From positions 248,001-312,000 of the forward strand of contig JAXGQR010000001.1 of the NCBI GenBank assembly GCA_040766325.1: DNA of 64,000 bases, given 5' to 3'. Within the stretch, counting starts at the first letter, position 1. The number at the start of each line of letters is the position of its first letter. Below are positions 24,536-34,904 of this stretch, piece by piece. A program made the translations under genes and the position numbers. The notes beneath the pieces are model-generated. The model worked only from the letters and a program-made list of their open reading frames with translations, had not been told where the DNA came from and did not search any database. The DNA comes from Dehalobacterium sp040766325 (GTDB lineage: Bacteria > Bacillota > Dehalobacteriia > Dehalobacteriales > Dehalobacteriaceae).

Positions 24536-26442
24536 GGCATTTTGAAAATGTCAATGATGTTAGAGATATCAAGAATTTATCAAATCGAGAACTGGAAGAA
24601 TTAGCAGCAGATATTCGATCTTTTATGATCGATCAAGTAAGCCGAACTGGCGGGCATCTAGCACCTAGTCTTGGGGTAGTGGAGCTTACTTTGGTTTTGC
24701 ACCAAGTATATAATTCTCCCCAAGATAAAATTATCTGGGATGTTGGACATCAGTCATATTGTCATAAAATTATTACCGGCAGAAAATGCCGGTTTGCTAC
24801 GTTACGACAATATAAAGGATTAAGTGGCTTTCCCAAAACCTTTGAAAGTGAACATGATTGTTTTAATACCGGTCATAGCAGTACTTCAATTTCTGCTGCT
24901 TTGGGCATGGCTAAAGCAAGAGATCTCAAAGGTGAAGATCATAAGGTGATCGCAGTTATCGGGGATGGGGCGCTTACCGGAGGCATGGCTTTTGAAGCTT
25001 TAAACCATGCGGGAGATTTACAAACCGATTTAATCGTGGTGCTCAATGATAATGAAATGTCCATTGCACATAATGTTGGAGCACTGTCCGGCTATCTGAG
25101 CCGTATGAGAACAGATCCCCGCTATGGTAAGAGTAAAGAAGAGATCGAGCAATTATTAAATAGAATACCAAAGGTTGGCCCTAGGGTGGCCAAGACCGTG
25201 GAGCGTTTAAAGGACAGTCTGAAATACTTTGTTGTATCCGGTATGTTGTTCGAGGATATGGGTTTTACATATCTCGGTCCTATTGACGGCCATAATATCG
25301 GGGCGATGAAAGCAGTTTTTTCTAATGCCAATCATTTAAAAGGACCTGTTTTAGTTCATGTGGCAACTAAAAAAGGGAAAGGTTATGCGCCTGCAGAGGC
25401 CAATCCCGATGTTTTTCATGGAGTTGGTTCCTTTGATACGGCGACAGGAAAGGTATTAAAAAAAGAAGGTCCGCCCTCATATACAAAGATATTCAGCGAT
25501 ACCTTAATTGAATTAGCCTTGAAACAAGAAAATATTGTGGCTATTACGGCGGCCATGCCCGGTGGTACCGGATTGGACAAGTTTTCCCATGAATTTCCTG
25601 AAAGATTTTTTGATGTGGGCATTGCCGAACAACATGCTGTGACCTTTTCTGCCGGTCTTGCGTCTCAGGGGTTTCATCCTGTGGTGGCAATATATGCTTC
25701 TTTTTTGCAAAGAGCTTACGATCAGGTGCTCCATGATGTTGCCATGCAAAATTTACCGGTGACCTTTGCTTTGGATAGAGCAGGGTTAGTAGGCGAAGAT
25801 GGGGAAACACATCATGGGGTTTTTGATCTTTCCATGTTGCGCCATATACCTAACCTAGTGATGATGGCTCCAAAGGATGAAAATGAACTGCGTGGGATGT
25901 TATCTTGGGCCGTAAAATACCAGGGTCCTACGGTGCTCCGTTATCCCAGAGGAGCAGGCATCGGCGTGGAAATTACCGAAGCATATGCAAAGATTCGCTT
26001 GGGACAAGGCGAGGTTGTATCTGAGGGTCATGATCTTACTATGATCGCCGTTGGTCCCATGGTATATACGGCACTTAAAGCTGCGGAAAAGTTAAAGGAG
26101 CAGGGCATCAGTGTAGCGGTATTGAATCCTAGATTTATTAAGCCCCTGGATCAAGAATTAATTATAAAATATGCACGAAAAACAAAACGCATCATAACCC
26201 TTGAAGAACAAGTATTGGCCGGTGGCTTCGGCTCCGCCTGTTTGGAATTACTGAACCGAGAAAACACGGAAGCTGAAGTAATCTGCATTGGTCTACCTGA
26301 TAATTTTGTTGAACAGGGGGCTCCTGATATCTTACGTCAGGTTTATGGTTTAACTGCCTCCTCTGTTGCGGAATGTGCTCTAGAAAAATGGTCTTTTGTA
26401 GCGCATAAGAACAAGAAATTCGGCACGAGGAGTAAGGCATGA
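24532..26442 (+). CDS. dxs: 1-deoxy-D-xylulose-5-phosphate synthase
   Basis: DXS, 636 residues, makes 1-deoxy-D-xylulose 5-phosphate from pyruvate and glyceraldehyde 3-phosphate with thiamine diphosphate, the entry step of the MEP isoprenoid pathway. Visible: GHLAPSLGVVELTL, DVGHQSYCHKI, the thiamine/Mg2+ motif GDGALTGGMAFEALN (about 144-158), VVLNDNEMSIAHNVG, and the transketolase-type DVGIAEQHAVTFSAG (about 362). ATG overlaps oapA by 4 nt and the stop overlaps tlyA by 4 nt. With ispA upstream, it makes this an isoprenoid/OLE operon. Confidence 0.97.
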   Translation: MRHFENVNDVRDIKNLSNRELEELAADIRSFMIDQVSRTGGHLAPSLGVVELTLVLHQVYNSPQDKIIWDVGHQSYCHKIITGRKCRFATLRQYKGLSGFPKTFESEHDCFNTGHSSTSISAALGMAKARDLKGEDHKVIAVIGDGALTGGMAFEALNHAGDLQTDLIVVLNDNEMSIAHNVGALSGYLSRMRTDPRYGKSKEEIEQLLNRIPKVGPRVAKTVERLKDSLKYFVVSGMLFEDMGFTYLGPIDGHNIGAMKAVFSNANHLKGPVLVHVATKKGKGYAPAEANPDVFHGVGSFDTATGKVLKKEGPPSYTKIFSDTLIELALKQENIVAITAAMPGGTGLDKFSHEFPERFFDVGIAEQHAVTFSAGLASQGFHPVVAIYASFLQRAYDQVLHDVAMQNLPVTFALDRAGLVGEDGETHHGVFDLSMLRHIPNLVMMAPKDENELRGMLSWAVKYQGPTVLRYPRGAGIGVEITEAYAKIRLGQGEVVSEGHDLTMIAVGPMVYTALKAAEKLKEQGISVAVLNPRFIKPLDQELIIKYARKTKRIITLEEQVLAGGFGSACLELLNRENTEAEVICIGLPDNFVEQGAPDILRQVYGLTASSVAECALEKWSFVAHKNKKFGTRSKA

Positions 26443-27296
26443 AAAAAGATAGGTTGGACAATATACTGACAGAACAAGGCTATTTTCCCAGCCGGGAAAG
26501 AGCGAAGGCGGCAATTATGGCAGGTATTGTACTTGTCGATGGGGCAAAAATTTATAAAGCGGGAACGAAGGTCGATGTAGAAGCCGAGATCAAAATATTG
26601 GGAAACCATTTACCCTATGTCAGTCGGGGTGGTTTAAAACTGAAAAAAGCCATCGATGCCTTTGCCTTAGACTTAAAAGATTTGATTCTGATTGATATCG
26701 GGGCGTCAACCGGAGGTTTTACAGATTGTGCTTTACAGCATGGGGCACAAAAGGTCTATGCCGTAGATGTGGGCTATGGTCAATTGGATTGGCAGTTACG
26801 GCAGGATCGTCGGGTGATTGTATTGGAACGAACTAATGCCCGTTATTTAACCACCGAACACATCCCGGAAGCGGTAGATATGGTGACCATTGATGCTTCC
26901 TTTATTTCTTTAGATAAAATCCTTCCTACAGTTAAAAATTTTCTTAAGACGGAAGGGATGATTGTAGCTTTAATTAAACCCCAATTTGAAGCAGGTCGAG
27001 ATAAGGTGGGTAAAAAAGGTGTGGTGCGAGATCCCCAAACCCATCAGGAAGTTCTATCTCATGTACTTAAGATGGGGGAGGCGGCTAAGTTATATCCATG
27101 GGCCCTGACTTTTTCACCTGTTACCGGACCTGAGGGTAATATTGAATACCTGGTTTTATTGAAACTGATTCCTTCCGAAACATTCCCGGGTGAAAGCATA
27201 GACGAAAATAAGGGAGAAACCATGAGGGAGAAATTGATCGAGGGCGTGGTAAAAGATGCCTTTTATCATTTAAAAGGAAAGGAAGCAACTAGATAA
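26439..27296 (+). CDS. tlyA: TlyA family rRNA (cytidine-2'-O)-methyltransferase
   Basis: TlyA-family protein, 285 residues: an S4 RNA-binding domain (about 1-65, RLDNILTEQGYFPSRERAKAA) and an FtsJ-like SAM methyltransferase domain with LIDIGASTGGFTDCALQ (about 83-99) and MVTIDASFISLD. In other bacteria TlyA 2'-O-methylates 16S and/or 23S rRNA cytidines; the older 'hemolysin' name is misleading. Its start overlaps dxs by 4 nt. A hairpin with T-run follows directly, so the OLE-operon transcript may end here. Confidence 0.93.
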   Translation: MKKDRLDNILTEQGYFPSRERAKAAIMAGIVLVDGAKIYKAGTKVDVEAEIKILGNHLPYVSRGGLKLKKAIDAFALDLKDLILIDIGASTGGFTDCALQHGAQKVYAVDVGYGQLDWQLRQDRRVIVLERTNARYLTTEHIPEAVDMVTIDASFISLDKILPTVKNFLKTEGMIVALIKPQFEAGRDKVGKKGVVRDPQTHQEVLSHVLKMGEAAKLYPWALTFSPVTGPEGNIEYLVLLKLIPSETFPGESIDENKGETMREKLIEGVVKDAFYHLKGKEATR

Positions 27297-27297
27297 T

Positions 27298-27322
27298 AAA
27301 GCCTTGATGGCTTTTTTCCTTT
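27298..27322 (+). terminator. terminator after tlyA
   Basis: AAAGCC / GGCTTT short stem with TTGAT loop, then a T-rich tail. Confidence 0.7.
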
Positions 27323-27396
27323 TTTCGGTTGCATAAATGATAATAATTGATTAAACTTTTTGCAGAAGAATAATTGAATAGAGTGGAGCGAAGGAA

Positions 27397-28271
27397 ATGA
27401 AATCAGTTGGCATAGTTATTAATAGGACGAAAAAGAATGCCACCCATGTTGCCCGTCAAATCATTGCTTGGCTGGATCAGCACGATATTACAGTTGTTGA
27501 ACACGAAAGCCAATATTGCAGTATCTCCAAGGATATTTTAGCTGAGACATCGCAGAAATTTGCCGGGTTGGATGCATTGTTTGTATTGGGAGGAGACGGT
27601 ACTTTGTTACACAGTGCTCGACTGGTAGCGCCTCACCAAATTCCCATTTTAGGCATTAATATGGGGTATCTGGGTTTTTTAACCGAGATTGATTTGGATA
27701 ATCTTTATAGTTCTCTGGAACGTTTAATTACAGGAGAATATCGTATAGAAGAGCGCATGATGCTGCACTGTGAGTTAAAAGGTCCGATAAAACCATTCAA
27801 GAATTTATGGCCTTAAACGATATGGTGGTGTCTAAAGGATCCTTTTCCCGTATGATCTTATTGGATGCCTATGTTAACGAACAGTATTTGGATACTTATT
27901 CTGCCGATGGCATTATTATTTCCACACCGACAGGTTCTACGGCCTATTCTTTATCGGCAGGAGGTCCGATTGTGTTTCCGGAAATCGAATTAATGCTGAT
28001 GACACCCATTTGTCCCCACACCTTGTTTTCCCGTCCCATAGTGATTGGAGCAAATAATCAGATTCATCTGATTTTAAAGACTGATTCCGAAGATGTGATG
28101 CTTACTATTGATGGTCAACATGGGTATAAATTAGAACGGGAGGATAAGATTATTGTAAAAAAATCCTCTGTTCATACTAAACTGGTACGTTTAAATAGCA
28201 AAACCTTCGCCGATATTCTTAGAACAAAACTTCGTGAAAGCGGTGGTTATCATAAAGAAAAGAATTGTTAA
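27397..28271 (+). pseudogene. nadK: NAD kinase (one frameshift)
   Basis: ATP-NAD kinase, about 290 codons, phosphorylates NAD+ to NADP+. The N-terminal half has the GGDGTLLHSAR motif (about residues 66-76) and GINMGYLGFLTEID. The frame is lost near 27780, where one base is missing; the other frame resumes as DKTIQEFMALNDMVVSKG and continues through the TPTGSTAYSLSAGGPIV motif to the stop. Both halves together match full length, and NadK is essential in most bacteria, so a sequencing error is likely. Start ATG 27397 has GGAGCGAAGG upstream. Confidence 0.92.
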
Positions 28272-28832
28272 ATCCGCAGTAGAGTGGTCCCATGAGTTTA
28301 TCGCGCAAATTTTGGAGGAAGGTTCATGTGTAATTGACGCCACGGCAGGAAATGGCAGAGATACTCTCTATTTAGCCGAGCTAGTGGGCAAAACGGGCAA
28401 AGTTTATGCATTTGATATTCAGAAAAAGCCATCCTCAAAACAGAAAAGCTGCTTGAAGAAGCAGGTCTGGAAAAACAAGTCGCGCTTTTTCAGCAGAACC
28501 ATGAAAAAATGGCTGAGGAAGTCAAGGATAATGTTGATGCGGTTTTATTTAATTTAGGTTATTTGCCTGGCGGAGATCACAAGATTATGACCAATGCCGT
28601 GACAACGATAAATGCTTTACAAGCATCCGTTCGTTTATTAAAGAAAGAGGGACTATTAGTATTAGTGATTTATTGGGGCCATCCGGGAGGTCGGGAAGAA
28701 AAAGAAGCTGTAGAGGAATGGGCAAAAGCTTTGTCTCCAAAAGAGTGGGATGTGATGAAAATTTCATTTCCTAATTGCCAAATGGCTCCGTATGTGATGA
28801 TCATGCAAAAGAAGTTTGGGGAGGCACTATGA
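28234..28832 (+). pseudogene. ytqB: class I SAM-dependent rRNA methyltransferase, YtqB-like (one frameshift)
   Basis: A YtqB-type methyltransferase of about 199 codons. SAM-binding motif VIDATAGNGRDTLYLAEL (about residues 33-50); later VDAVLFNLGYLPGGDH and LVLVIYWGHPGG. One A is missing in the run at 28423-28427: the frame KKPSSKQK should read KAILKTEKLLEEAGLEKQ, which joins both halves smoothly. The start (GTG 28234 or 28243) overlaps the end of nadK and the stop overlaps argR, so nadK-ytqB-argR are coupled. Likely a homopolymer sequencing error. Exact RNA target not determinable. Confidence 0.85.
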
Positions 28833-29284
28833 TGAAAGCGGCACGTCAACGTAAAATTCAGGAAATTATTGAAAGGGAAAATATTGAAACCCAGGGAGAA
28901 CTGACGCAAAAACTCAAAGAACAGGGATTCGCCGTGACCCAAGCAACTGTTTCACGAGATATCAAAGAACTTGGACTTTTGAAGGTTCCCACCGGCTTTA
29001 ATAGTGGCAGATATAGTATTCCTGGGGAAACAAATACTCATTATATTCAGGAAAGAACAAAAAGAGTGTTTAGAGACAGTATTACTAATATGGATTTCAG
29101 CGAAAATATTATCGTCTTGAACACCTTACCTGGGGCAGCCCAGGCTATTGGTTCCTGTGTCGATCATTTGGATTGGAAGGAAATTATTGGCACCGTGGCT
29201 GGTGATGATACTTTGCTTGTCGTGATTAAACCCAAGGATCAGGTAGGTGTGATTTTAAAAAAACTACAATCTTTACTGGACTGA
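28829..29284 (+). CDS. argR: arginine repressor ArgR/AhrC
   Basis: Arginine-responsive regulator, 151 residues. The N-terminal winged helix shows RQRKIQEIIERENIETQGEL and VTQATVSRDIKELGLLKV (DNA-recognition helix); the C-terminal oligomerisation/arginine domain has the TLPGAAQAIGSCVDHLDW and GTVAGDDTLLV motifs. GGGGAGG lies 6 nt before ATG 28829 and 9 nt before ATG 28832; the upstream part of the open frame is excluded. It overlaps the end of ytqB. Placement before recN is conserved in Firmicutes. Confidence 0.95.
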   Translation: MMKAARQRKIQEIIERENIETQGELTQKLKEQGFAVTQATVSRDIKELGLLKVPTGFNSGRYSIPGETNTHYIQERTKRVFRDSITNMDFSENIIVLNTLPGAAQAIGSCVDHLDWKEIIGTVAGDDTLLVVIKPKDQVGVILKKLQSLLD

Positions 29285-29349
29285 AGATTAACTGAAGAAA
29301 GAATACCAGGGGACTTAAGAGGACGAGAGAAAAATGGGGAGATCTTTGC

Positions 29350-31045
29350 ATGTTAAAAGAATTATATGTGGAGAATTTTGGACTCATTGAACAGTCTACA
29401 ATTAATTTTCTCCCGGGTTTCAATGTTTTGACAGGAGAGACGGGAGCCGGAAAGTCATTAATTGTGGACGCTTTAGGTTTGGTCATCGGTGGCAGAGGTT
29501 CTCAGGATTTTATTCGCTCCGGCGCCGATAAATTAGTGCTACAGGCTACATTTGAAGGATCTTTTTCCCAGGATCTAAAAAACACCTTGTTTGAGGCAGG
29601 TTTTTCCTGGGAAGGTGATTCCCTGATTTTAACCAGGGAATTAGCTCGGTCCGGAAAAAACACCTGCCGCATTAATTTTCGAACAGTCCCTCTTTCCTTT
29701 TTGAAAGAGGTTGGCAAAAGATTGGTAAACATTCATGGACAACATGAACATGTGAACCTTTTAGAAGAAGAAACCCAATTGGTTTTACTGGATCATTATG
29801 GTGGTGCAGAAATTTTATCATGGAAAGAAAAGGTTAGCGCCGCCTTTATCAAAAAAAAGGGCTTGCGCAAACAAAAAGAAGCATGGCAAGCCAAAACGGA
29901 GGATGTGGCCAAAAGAATAGATGATTTAAAGTATCACATTGATGAAATAGCCCAGGCGGAACTAAGCCCGGGTGAAGATGACCGGCTGGAAAAGGAAAGA
30001 AAAATGTTACAGAACAGTGAAAAAATTTCCCTGGACAGCAAAATGGCTTATGAGAAATTGTATGGGAGTCGGGGAAAAGGCGCATTTGATCTGATTCACG
30101 AAAGTGTTAAATTATTTCAGGAAATTGCTCTTTTAGATGATCAGGCAGTGGGGATTTCCGAAAAATTAAATGATCTTAATTTCACCTTAGAGGACTTGAT
30201 CAGAGATATTGCTAATTACGCTGAAAATGTTGAAAGTAACCCTGAACGCTTGGATGAAGTTGAAATGAGGCTGATCCTGATCAACAAGCTGAAAAAAAAA
30301 TACGGCGCGTCGATTGAGGAAATTCTAACTTTTTATCAAGAAGCAAAGGAAGAATTAGCAGTCTTGGCTTTGGAGGAAAGGGATTATAAGAAAGTCGATG
30401 CTGCTTTAGACCAGGCAGAAGAGGAGTATCGGCAAATCTGCCGCCATCTATCCCAAATAAGAAAAAGGGCGGGACAAGCTCTTTCCCAGGCTGTGACAAA
30501 TGAACTACATCAATTGCATATGAATTCTGCTCAATTTAATGTCTTTATTTCAGAAGCAGTAGATGGACCTACAGGTAAAGATAAAGCTGCCTTTATGGTC
30601 AGCCCTAATGCAGGAGAGGAAATGAAACCGGTGATAAAAATTGTCTCCGGTGGAGAACTATCTAGGATTATGCTAGGGTTGAAGGTGATTTTAAGCCAAT
30701 TGGACGAAATTCCCACCTTGATCTTTGATGAAATAGACAGTGGGGTTGGGCGGCAAAGCCGTATATAATGTAGCCGAAAAGTTAAAAACTATTGCCCGGT
30801 CCTGTCAAGTAATTTCCGTCACTCATTCCCCGATGCTTGCTGCTTTTGCTCATCATCATTTAAAAATTTCAAAAGAAGAAAAGGATGGAAGAACAATAAC
30901 TATTATTGAAGAATTGAGAAATGAGCAGATAGTTTTTGAATTAAGTAGAATGTTGACAGGAGATCAAATCTCGGAGATAACCTTATCACAGGCTAATGAA
31001 CTACTCCAAATGGGAAATCAAAGTAATCAATCGGAAAAGGGCTAA
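29350..31045 (+). pseudogene. recN: DNA repair protein RecN (one frameshift)
   Basis: RecN, an SMC-like ATPase of about 565 residues in double-strand-break repair. Walker A VLTGETGAGKSLIVDALGLV is near residue 26, a long coiled coil spans about 165-385, and the ABC signature VSGGELSRIMLGLKVIL is near 435 with Walker B LIFDEIDSGVG. One extra G at 30748-30750 breaks the frame just after Walker B: GVGRQSRI should read GVGGKAVYNVAEKLK, which the next frame supplies, followed by VISVTHSPMLAAFA. Start ATG 29350 has GGGGAGA upstream. Probable homopolymer sequencing error. Confidence 0.92.
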
Positions 31046-31068
31046 TTCTATGTTTAAAAAAATATTTT

Positions 31069-31093
31069 AAGTGCCAATTAGGGCACTTTTTTT
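31069..31093 (+). terminator. terminator after recN
   Basis: AAGTGCC / GGGCACTT stem with AATTA loop followed by seven T. Confidence 0.88.
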
Positions 31094-31275
31094 ATTTACT
31101 GCGAAAAATTACTTATTGGACAAAAATCGAATTGGGCGATGACTTTGCATCCCCTGGTAATGAAATCCACACTATCATCAGGGTTTGGGAAGGATAAAAG
31201 AAAAATTAAAAGGTTAACTTAAGTTTAGCCTAGTATAAAATCTGAAAAATAAAATTTTGTTAAGGAGTGATCAAA

Positions 31276-32640
31276 ATGCCCCCTCAGTCACGAATCATAC
31301 AAAGAATTCTCCTTCTCATCATTATTTTTACTACTGCTTTTACCACGGTCTTTTATTCCTATTTATTATTACCCAGCGAACAGAAGATATCGGTAGGTGA
31401 TGTTCTTAATCCATCCCAATTTTTGACATCAAGATTTAACAGCCATATAAGTGTATATGTGGAAAGTAATGAAAAGAATGTTCTTAAAATTAATGGATAT
31501 CCGGTTACGCAAAAAATCTACAAATATAACGGCGAACAGGCGGTGGTAACAGAACCGGGTCAGCTGAACTTGAGTTTAAGATTATTTGGTTTTATACCCA
31601 TCAAAAATATGATGGTTGATGTTCTGCCTGACATTCTGGTGATTCCAGGAGGACATTCGGTGGGTGTGATGCTGCAAACGGAAGGAATTATGGTGGTAGG
31701 CCATGCACCTGTTTACTTGGAAGATGGAACCTTCGCTTATCCATCGAAAGAAGCCGGTATCGAGTTAGGAGATAACATTTTAACCATTAATAATATAAAA
31801 ATAAAAAATGAAAAAAATGCGGCAGAATTAATACATCAACTGGGATCTAAAGGGAAATTGAAATTATTAGTAAAGAGAAACGGTCAGGAAAAAACAGTTC
31901 ATGTGCAACCCCAGTTTTGTCAGGATACCAACACCTATCGCATCGGACTTTATATCAGAGATAATGCCGCCGGAGTTGGTACCATCACTTTTTATGAACC
32001 TAAAGGGAATAAGTATGGCGCCTTAGGACATATGATCGCTGATTTGGATCCTATTGATCAGGCCGAAAAGGGGCGCATTGTTAAGGCTGACGTTCAAGGA
32101 ATTAAACCGGGCAAAAAAGGAGATCCCGGGGAAAAAATTGGCTTATTTAATGAGAAGGAGCTGGAAGGAAATATAGAAATAAACTCAAATTTCGGTATAT
32201 TTGGAGAATTAAAAGAACCTTTGGTTAATCCTTTCTTCAAAAATGGCATTTCTATTGCATTATCCAATCAAATTTCTGAAGGTCCGGCAGAAATAATTAC
32301 CGTGATTGAGGGGGATAAACTGGAAAAATTCGACATCGAGATTGAACGTGTTTTACCGCACCATCAACCTACAGGTAAAGGATTGATAATAAAGATTACG
32401 GACCCTAAGCTTCTGAAAGTAACGGGAGGAATTATCCAGGGCATGAGCGGTAGTCCGATTATCCAAGGAGGAAAACTGGTAGGTGCCGTGACCCATGTTT
32501 TCGTTGGTGACCCCCAAAGAGGCTATGGCTGCTTGGCTGAATGGATGATTATGGAGGTAGGAATTGCTCATAAAGAGACAGCGTCTTTACCGGAGATTAT
32601 GACGAAATCTCCGGTTTTTGTGTTTAATTTGTTGGAATAA
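31276..32640 (+). CDS. spoIVB: SpoIVB peptidase
   Basis: SpoIVB, 454 residues, the forespore-secreted serine peptidase (S55) that signals across the intermembrane space to trigger pro-sigma-K processing. One N-terminal membrane segment (about 8-30), a PDZ domain (about 110-205, GIELGDNILTINNIKI) and the peptidase domain with KYGALGHMI (catalytic His) and IIQGMSGSPIIQGGKLVGAVTHV (catalytic Ser). ATG 31276 has AAGGAG 8 nt upstream; the codon at 31267 is too close to it. Its place between recN and spo0A is conserved in sporeformers. A forespore promoter is expected but not identified. Confidence 0.96.
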   Translation: MPPQSRIIQRILLLIIIFTTAFTTVFYSYLLLPSEQKISVGDVLNPSQFLTSRFNSHISVYVESNEKNVLKINGYPVTQKIYKYNGEQAVVTEPGQLNLSLRLFGFIPIKNMMVDVLPDILVIPGGHSVGVMLQTEGIMVVGHAPVYLEDGTFAYPSKEAGIELGDNILTINNIKIKNEKNAAELIHQLGSKGKLKLLVKRNGQEKTVHVQPQFCQDTNTYRIGLYIRDNAAGVGTITFYEPKGNKYGALGHMIADLDPIDQAEKGRIVKADVQGIKPGKKGDPGEKIGLFNEKELEGNIEINSNFGIFGELKEPLVNPFFKNGISIALSNQISEGPAEIITVIEGDKLEKFDIEIERVLPHHQPTGKGLIIKITDPKLLKVTGGIIQGMSGSPIIQGGKLVGAVTHVFVGDPQRGYGCLAEWMIMEVGIAHKETASLPEIMTKSPVFVFNLLE

Positions 32641-32685
32641 AAATATAATTTTTAAACTATGTTCGGGAGGAATACCATCTTAAGC

Positions 32686-32692
32686 TGTCGAA
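32686..32692 (+). promoter_or_regulatory. 0A box upstream of spo0A
   Basis: TGTCGAA matches the Spo0A-binding heptamer and lies 60 nt before the spo0A start, consistent with the autoregulation known in Bacillus. AGGAAT at 32667-32672 could be a sigma-H -35, but the -10 is poor. Confidence 0.5.
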
Positions 32693-32752
32693 CCATAAAA
32701 CATGGAAAAAATAAACATAGAAAATGTTTTGAAGGCGGGGTATTAATTAAAT

Positions 32753-33532
32753 ATGCAGGAAAAAATTAAAGTTTTAATTGTTGATGATAATCGGGATTTT
32801 TGTGAAATTTTGCAGGATTATTTTACAGAACAGAATGATTTTCAATTATGCGGAGTTGGTTATAATGGTCTTGAGGCTTTGGAACTTACGGCGGATACAG
32901 AACCTCATGTTTTGATTCTGGATATCATAATGCCTCATTTGGATGGTATTGGAGTATTAGAGAAGTTGAGTGAGCTTGATCTTTCTCGAAGACCGAAGGT
33001 GATCATTCTTACCGCTTTGGGGCATGAATTAATGACACAAAGGGCAGTGGAATTAGGTGCAGATTATTACATTCTAAAGCCTTTCGATCTGGATGTGCTG
33101 GGAAATAGGATACGCCAACTAACTCAAGGAAAAGCAAATGCTTCTAGTACCATGACTTCTTCTGTACCTGTAAAATCAAAAAATTTAGATGCTGAGGTAA
33201 CCAATATCATCCATCAAATGGGTGTCCCGGCCCATATTAAGGGATATCAGTATCTGAGGGATGCAATTTTAATGGTCATTGACGAAGTTAATCTATTAGG
33301 AGCTATTACTAAAGAACTCTACCCCATGATTGCTGAAAAATATAATACAACGGCAAGTCGCGTAGAAAGAGCTATCCGTCATGCCATTGAACTGGCTTGG
33401 GATCGTGGTAATGTGGATATGATGAATAAATTTTTTGGTTATACCATTAATGTAGACCGAGGTAAACCCACAAATTCGGAATTTATCGCCATGGTGGCGG
33501 ATAAATTAAGAATTTCTCAGAAGCTGGCTTGA
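32753..33532 (+). CDS. spo0A: sporulation transcription factor Spo0A
   Basis: Master regulator of sporulation, 259 residues. Receiver domain 1-120 with acidic pair DD at 11-12, phosphoacceptor Asp-57 in ILDIIMP and Lys-109 in YILKPFD. After a serine-rich linker (about 128-140), the Spo0A DNA-binding domain (about 150-259) shows TNIIHQMGVPAHIKGYQYL and NTTASRVERAIRHAIELAW. It binds 0A boxes, one of which lies in its own upstream region. A strong terminator follows. Adjacent to spoIVB and ahead of the steA-like cluster. Confidence 0.98.
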   Translation: MQEKIKVLIVDDNRDFCEILQDYFTEQNDFQLCGVGYNGLEALELTADTEPHVLILDIIMPHLDGIGVLEKLSELDLSRRPKVIILTALGHELMTQRAVELGADYYILKPFDLDVLGNRIRQLTQGKANASSTMTSSVPVKSKNLDAEVTNIIHQMGVPAHIKGYQYLRDAILMVIDEVNLLGAITKELYPMIAEKYNTTASRVERAIRHAIELAWDRGNVDMMNKFFGYTINVDRGKPTNSEFIAMVADKLRISQKLA

Positions 33533-33556
33533 ATTTTATAAGAAAACTAATTTTCT

Positions 33557-33606
33557 AAAAACCTCCATTATTTACTTATTATCTAAGGTAAATAACGGAG
33601 GTTTTT
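33557..33606 (+). terminator. terminator after spo0A
   Basis: AAAACCTCC-ATTATTTAC pairs with GTAAATAA-CGGAGGTTTT, a long stem followed by a T-rich tail. Confidence 0.9.
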
Positions 33607-33698
33607 AATTTTTTTGGGGATCCGAATTTTTCCTATCTTGTATAAATTTTAATCTATGGTTACATACTAATTAAAACTTCGGTTGGTGAAAAAATCCT

Positions 33699-34814
33699 AT
33701 GAAAGGAAAGATCAGGCGGGGTTTAAGAACAAAAGAACTTGTTAAATACTTGCAGCCTAATGAAATAGCAGTTATCGCTCATGAGGATATTGATGATCTG
33801 GCGGCGCAATCTTTGGTTGATACAAAAATTCAAGGAGTAATTAATACTGCGGCCAGCATTTCGGGGAAATATCCTCATCGGGGACCGGAAAAGCTTCTTG
33901 ATGCCAGGATTCCTGTCCTTGACCAGGTAGGAAATAGTTTTTTTGACCAGGTAAAAGATGGTTTAGAGATTGAAATTAAGGGAGAAAAAATTTTTGCCGG
34001 GGATAATTATCTGGGGCAAGGTCAATTATTATCCAGAAAAATAATATATGAAAAATTTCACCAGGGGGAGAAACACTTTAATCATCAATTAAAGAAATTT
34101 ATTCATAATACCATAGAGTACGCCTCTAAAGAACAAGATCTTATTGGTCAGGATTTGAATCTGCCGGAATTAGAAATAGATTTTCATAATAGGCACACTT
34201 TGATCGTGGTGCGAGGGAAAAATTATCTGGAGGATTTAAATGTAATCAAGCCTTATATCAATGAGATGAAACCAATCCTCATTGGTGTGGATGGAGGTGC
34301 GGATGCCTTAAGAAGCATTGGTTATCGTCCTGACTTAATTATCGGTGATATGGATTCTATTTCTGATGAAACATTAAAATGCGGTGCAAAGCTTCTTGTT
34401 CATGCCTATGGAGACGGTCGGGCACCAGGCATGAACAGAGTAGAAGCCTTAGGTCTTGATGCAAAGGTGATACCTGCTATGGGTACTTCTGAAGATGTGG
34501 CGATGTTATTGGCTTATCAGTTGGGTACAGAATTAATTGTAGCTGTGGGGAGTCACTCCAATGTGATTGATTTCTTGGAAAAAGGCCGCCCGGGGATGGC
34601 CAGTACTTTTCTTGTGCGCCTAAAGGTGGGCTCAATTTTAGTTGATGCTAAAGGAGTAAGTAAACTTTATCGTCAAAAACTAAAACCGCGTTATATTGTG
34701 CAAATCGTCATTGCCGCTTTGCTTCCTTTTTTGATTGTTAGCTCTATTTCTCCCCAGGTTTCACAATTTTTGAGGTTGTTGTCGATGAAATTGCGTATTT
34801 TGTTCCAAATATAA
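33699..34814 (+). CDS. SteA-like putative cytokinetic ring protein
   Basis: A 371-residue SteA-family protein. The N-terminal region begins RTKELVKYLQPNEIAVIAHEDIDDLAAQSL; the middle carries a thiamine-pyrophosphokinase-like fold (LIGVDGGADALRSIGYRPDLIIGDMDS); one C-terminal membrane helix (IVQIVIAALLPFLIVSSI). Corynebacterial SteA is a septal protein acting with SteB in cell separation. The usual steB-like partner is not next door but at 10024. ATG 33699 has only a weak ribosome site (GGTGA). It is first in a cluster with a glycosyltransferase and a MraY-like gene, suggesting an envelope role. Confidence 0.82.
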   Translation: MKGKIRRGLRTKELVKYLQPNEIAVIAHEDIDDLAAQSLVDTKIQGVINTAASISGKYPHRGPEKLLDARIPVLDQVGNSFFDQVKDGLEIEIKGEKIFAGDNYLGQGQLLSRKIIYEKFHQGEKHFNHQLKKFIHNTIEYASKEQDLIGQDLNLPELEIDFHNRHTLIVVRGKNYLEDLNVIKPYINEMKPILIGVDGGADALRSIGYRPDLIIGDMDSISDETLKCGAKLLVHAYGDGRAPGMNRVEALGLDAKVIPAMGTSEDVAMLLAYQLGTELIVAVGSHSNVIDFLEKGRPGMASTFLVRLKVGSILVDAKGVSKLYRQKLKPRYIVQIVIAALLPFLIVSSISPQVSQFLRLLSMKLRILFQI

Positions 34815-34904
34815 AAGGGATAAGGTAAAAAGCAAAAGGCACTATAAAGCTTTAGTTGTTAAGATAAGAAAATGTATTAAGAATATAGGAATTTAGGTGG
34901 AACC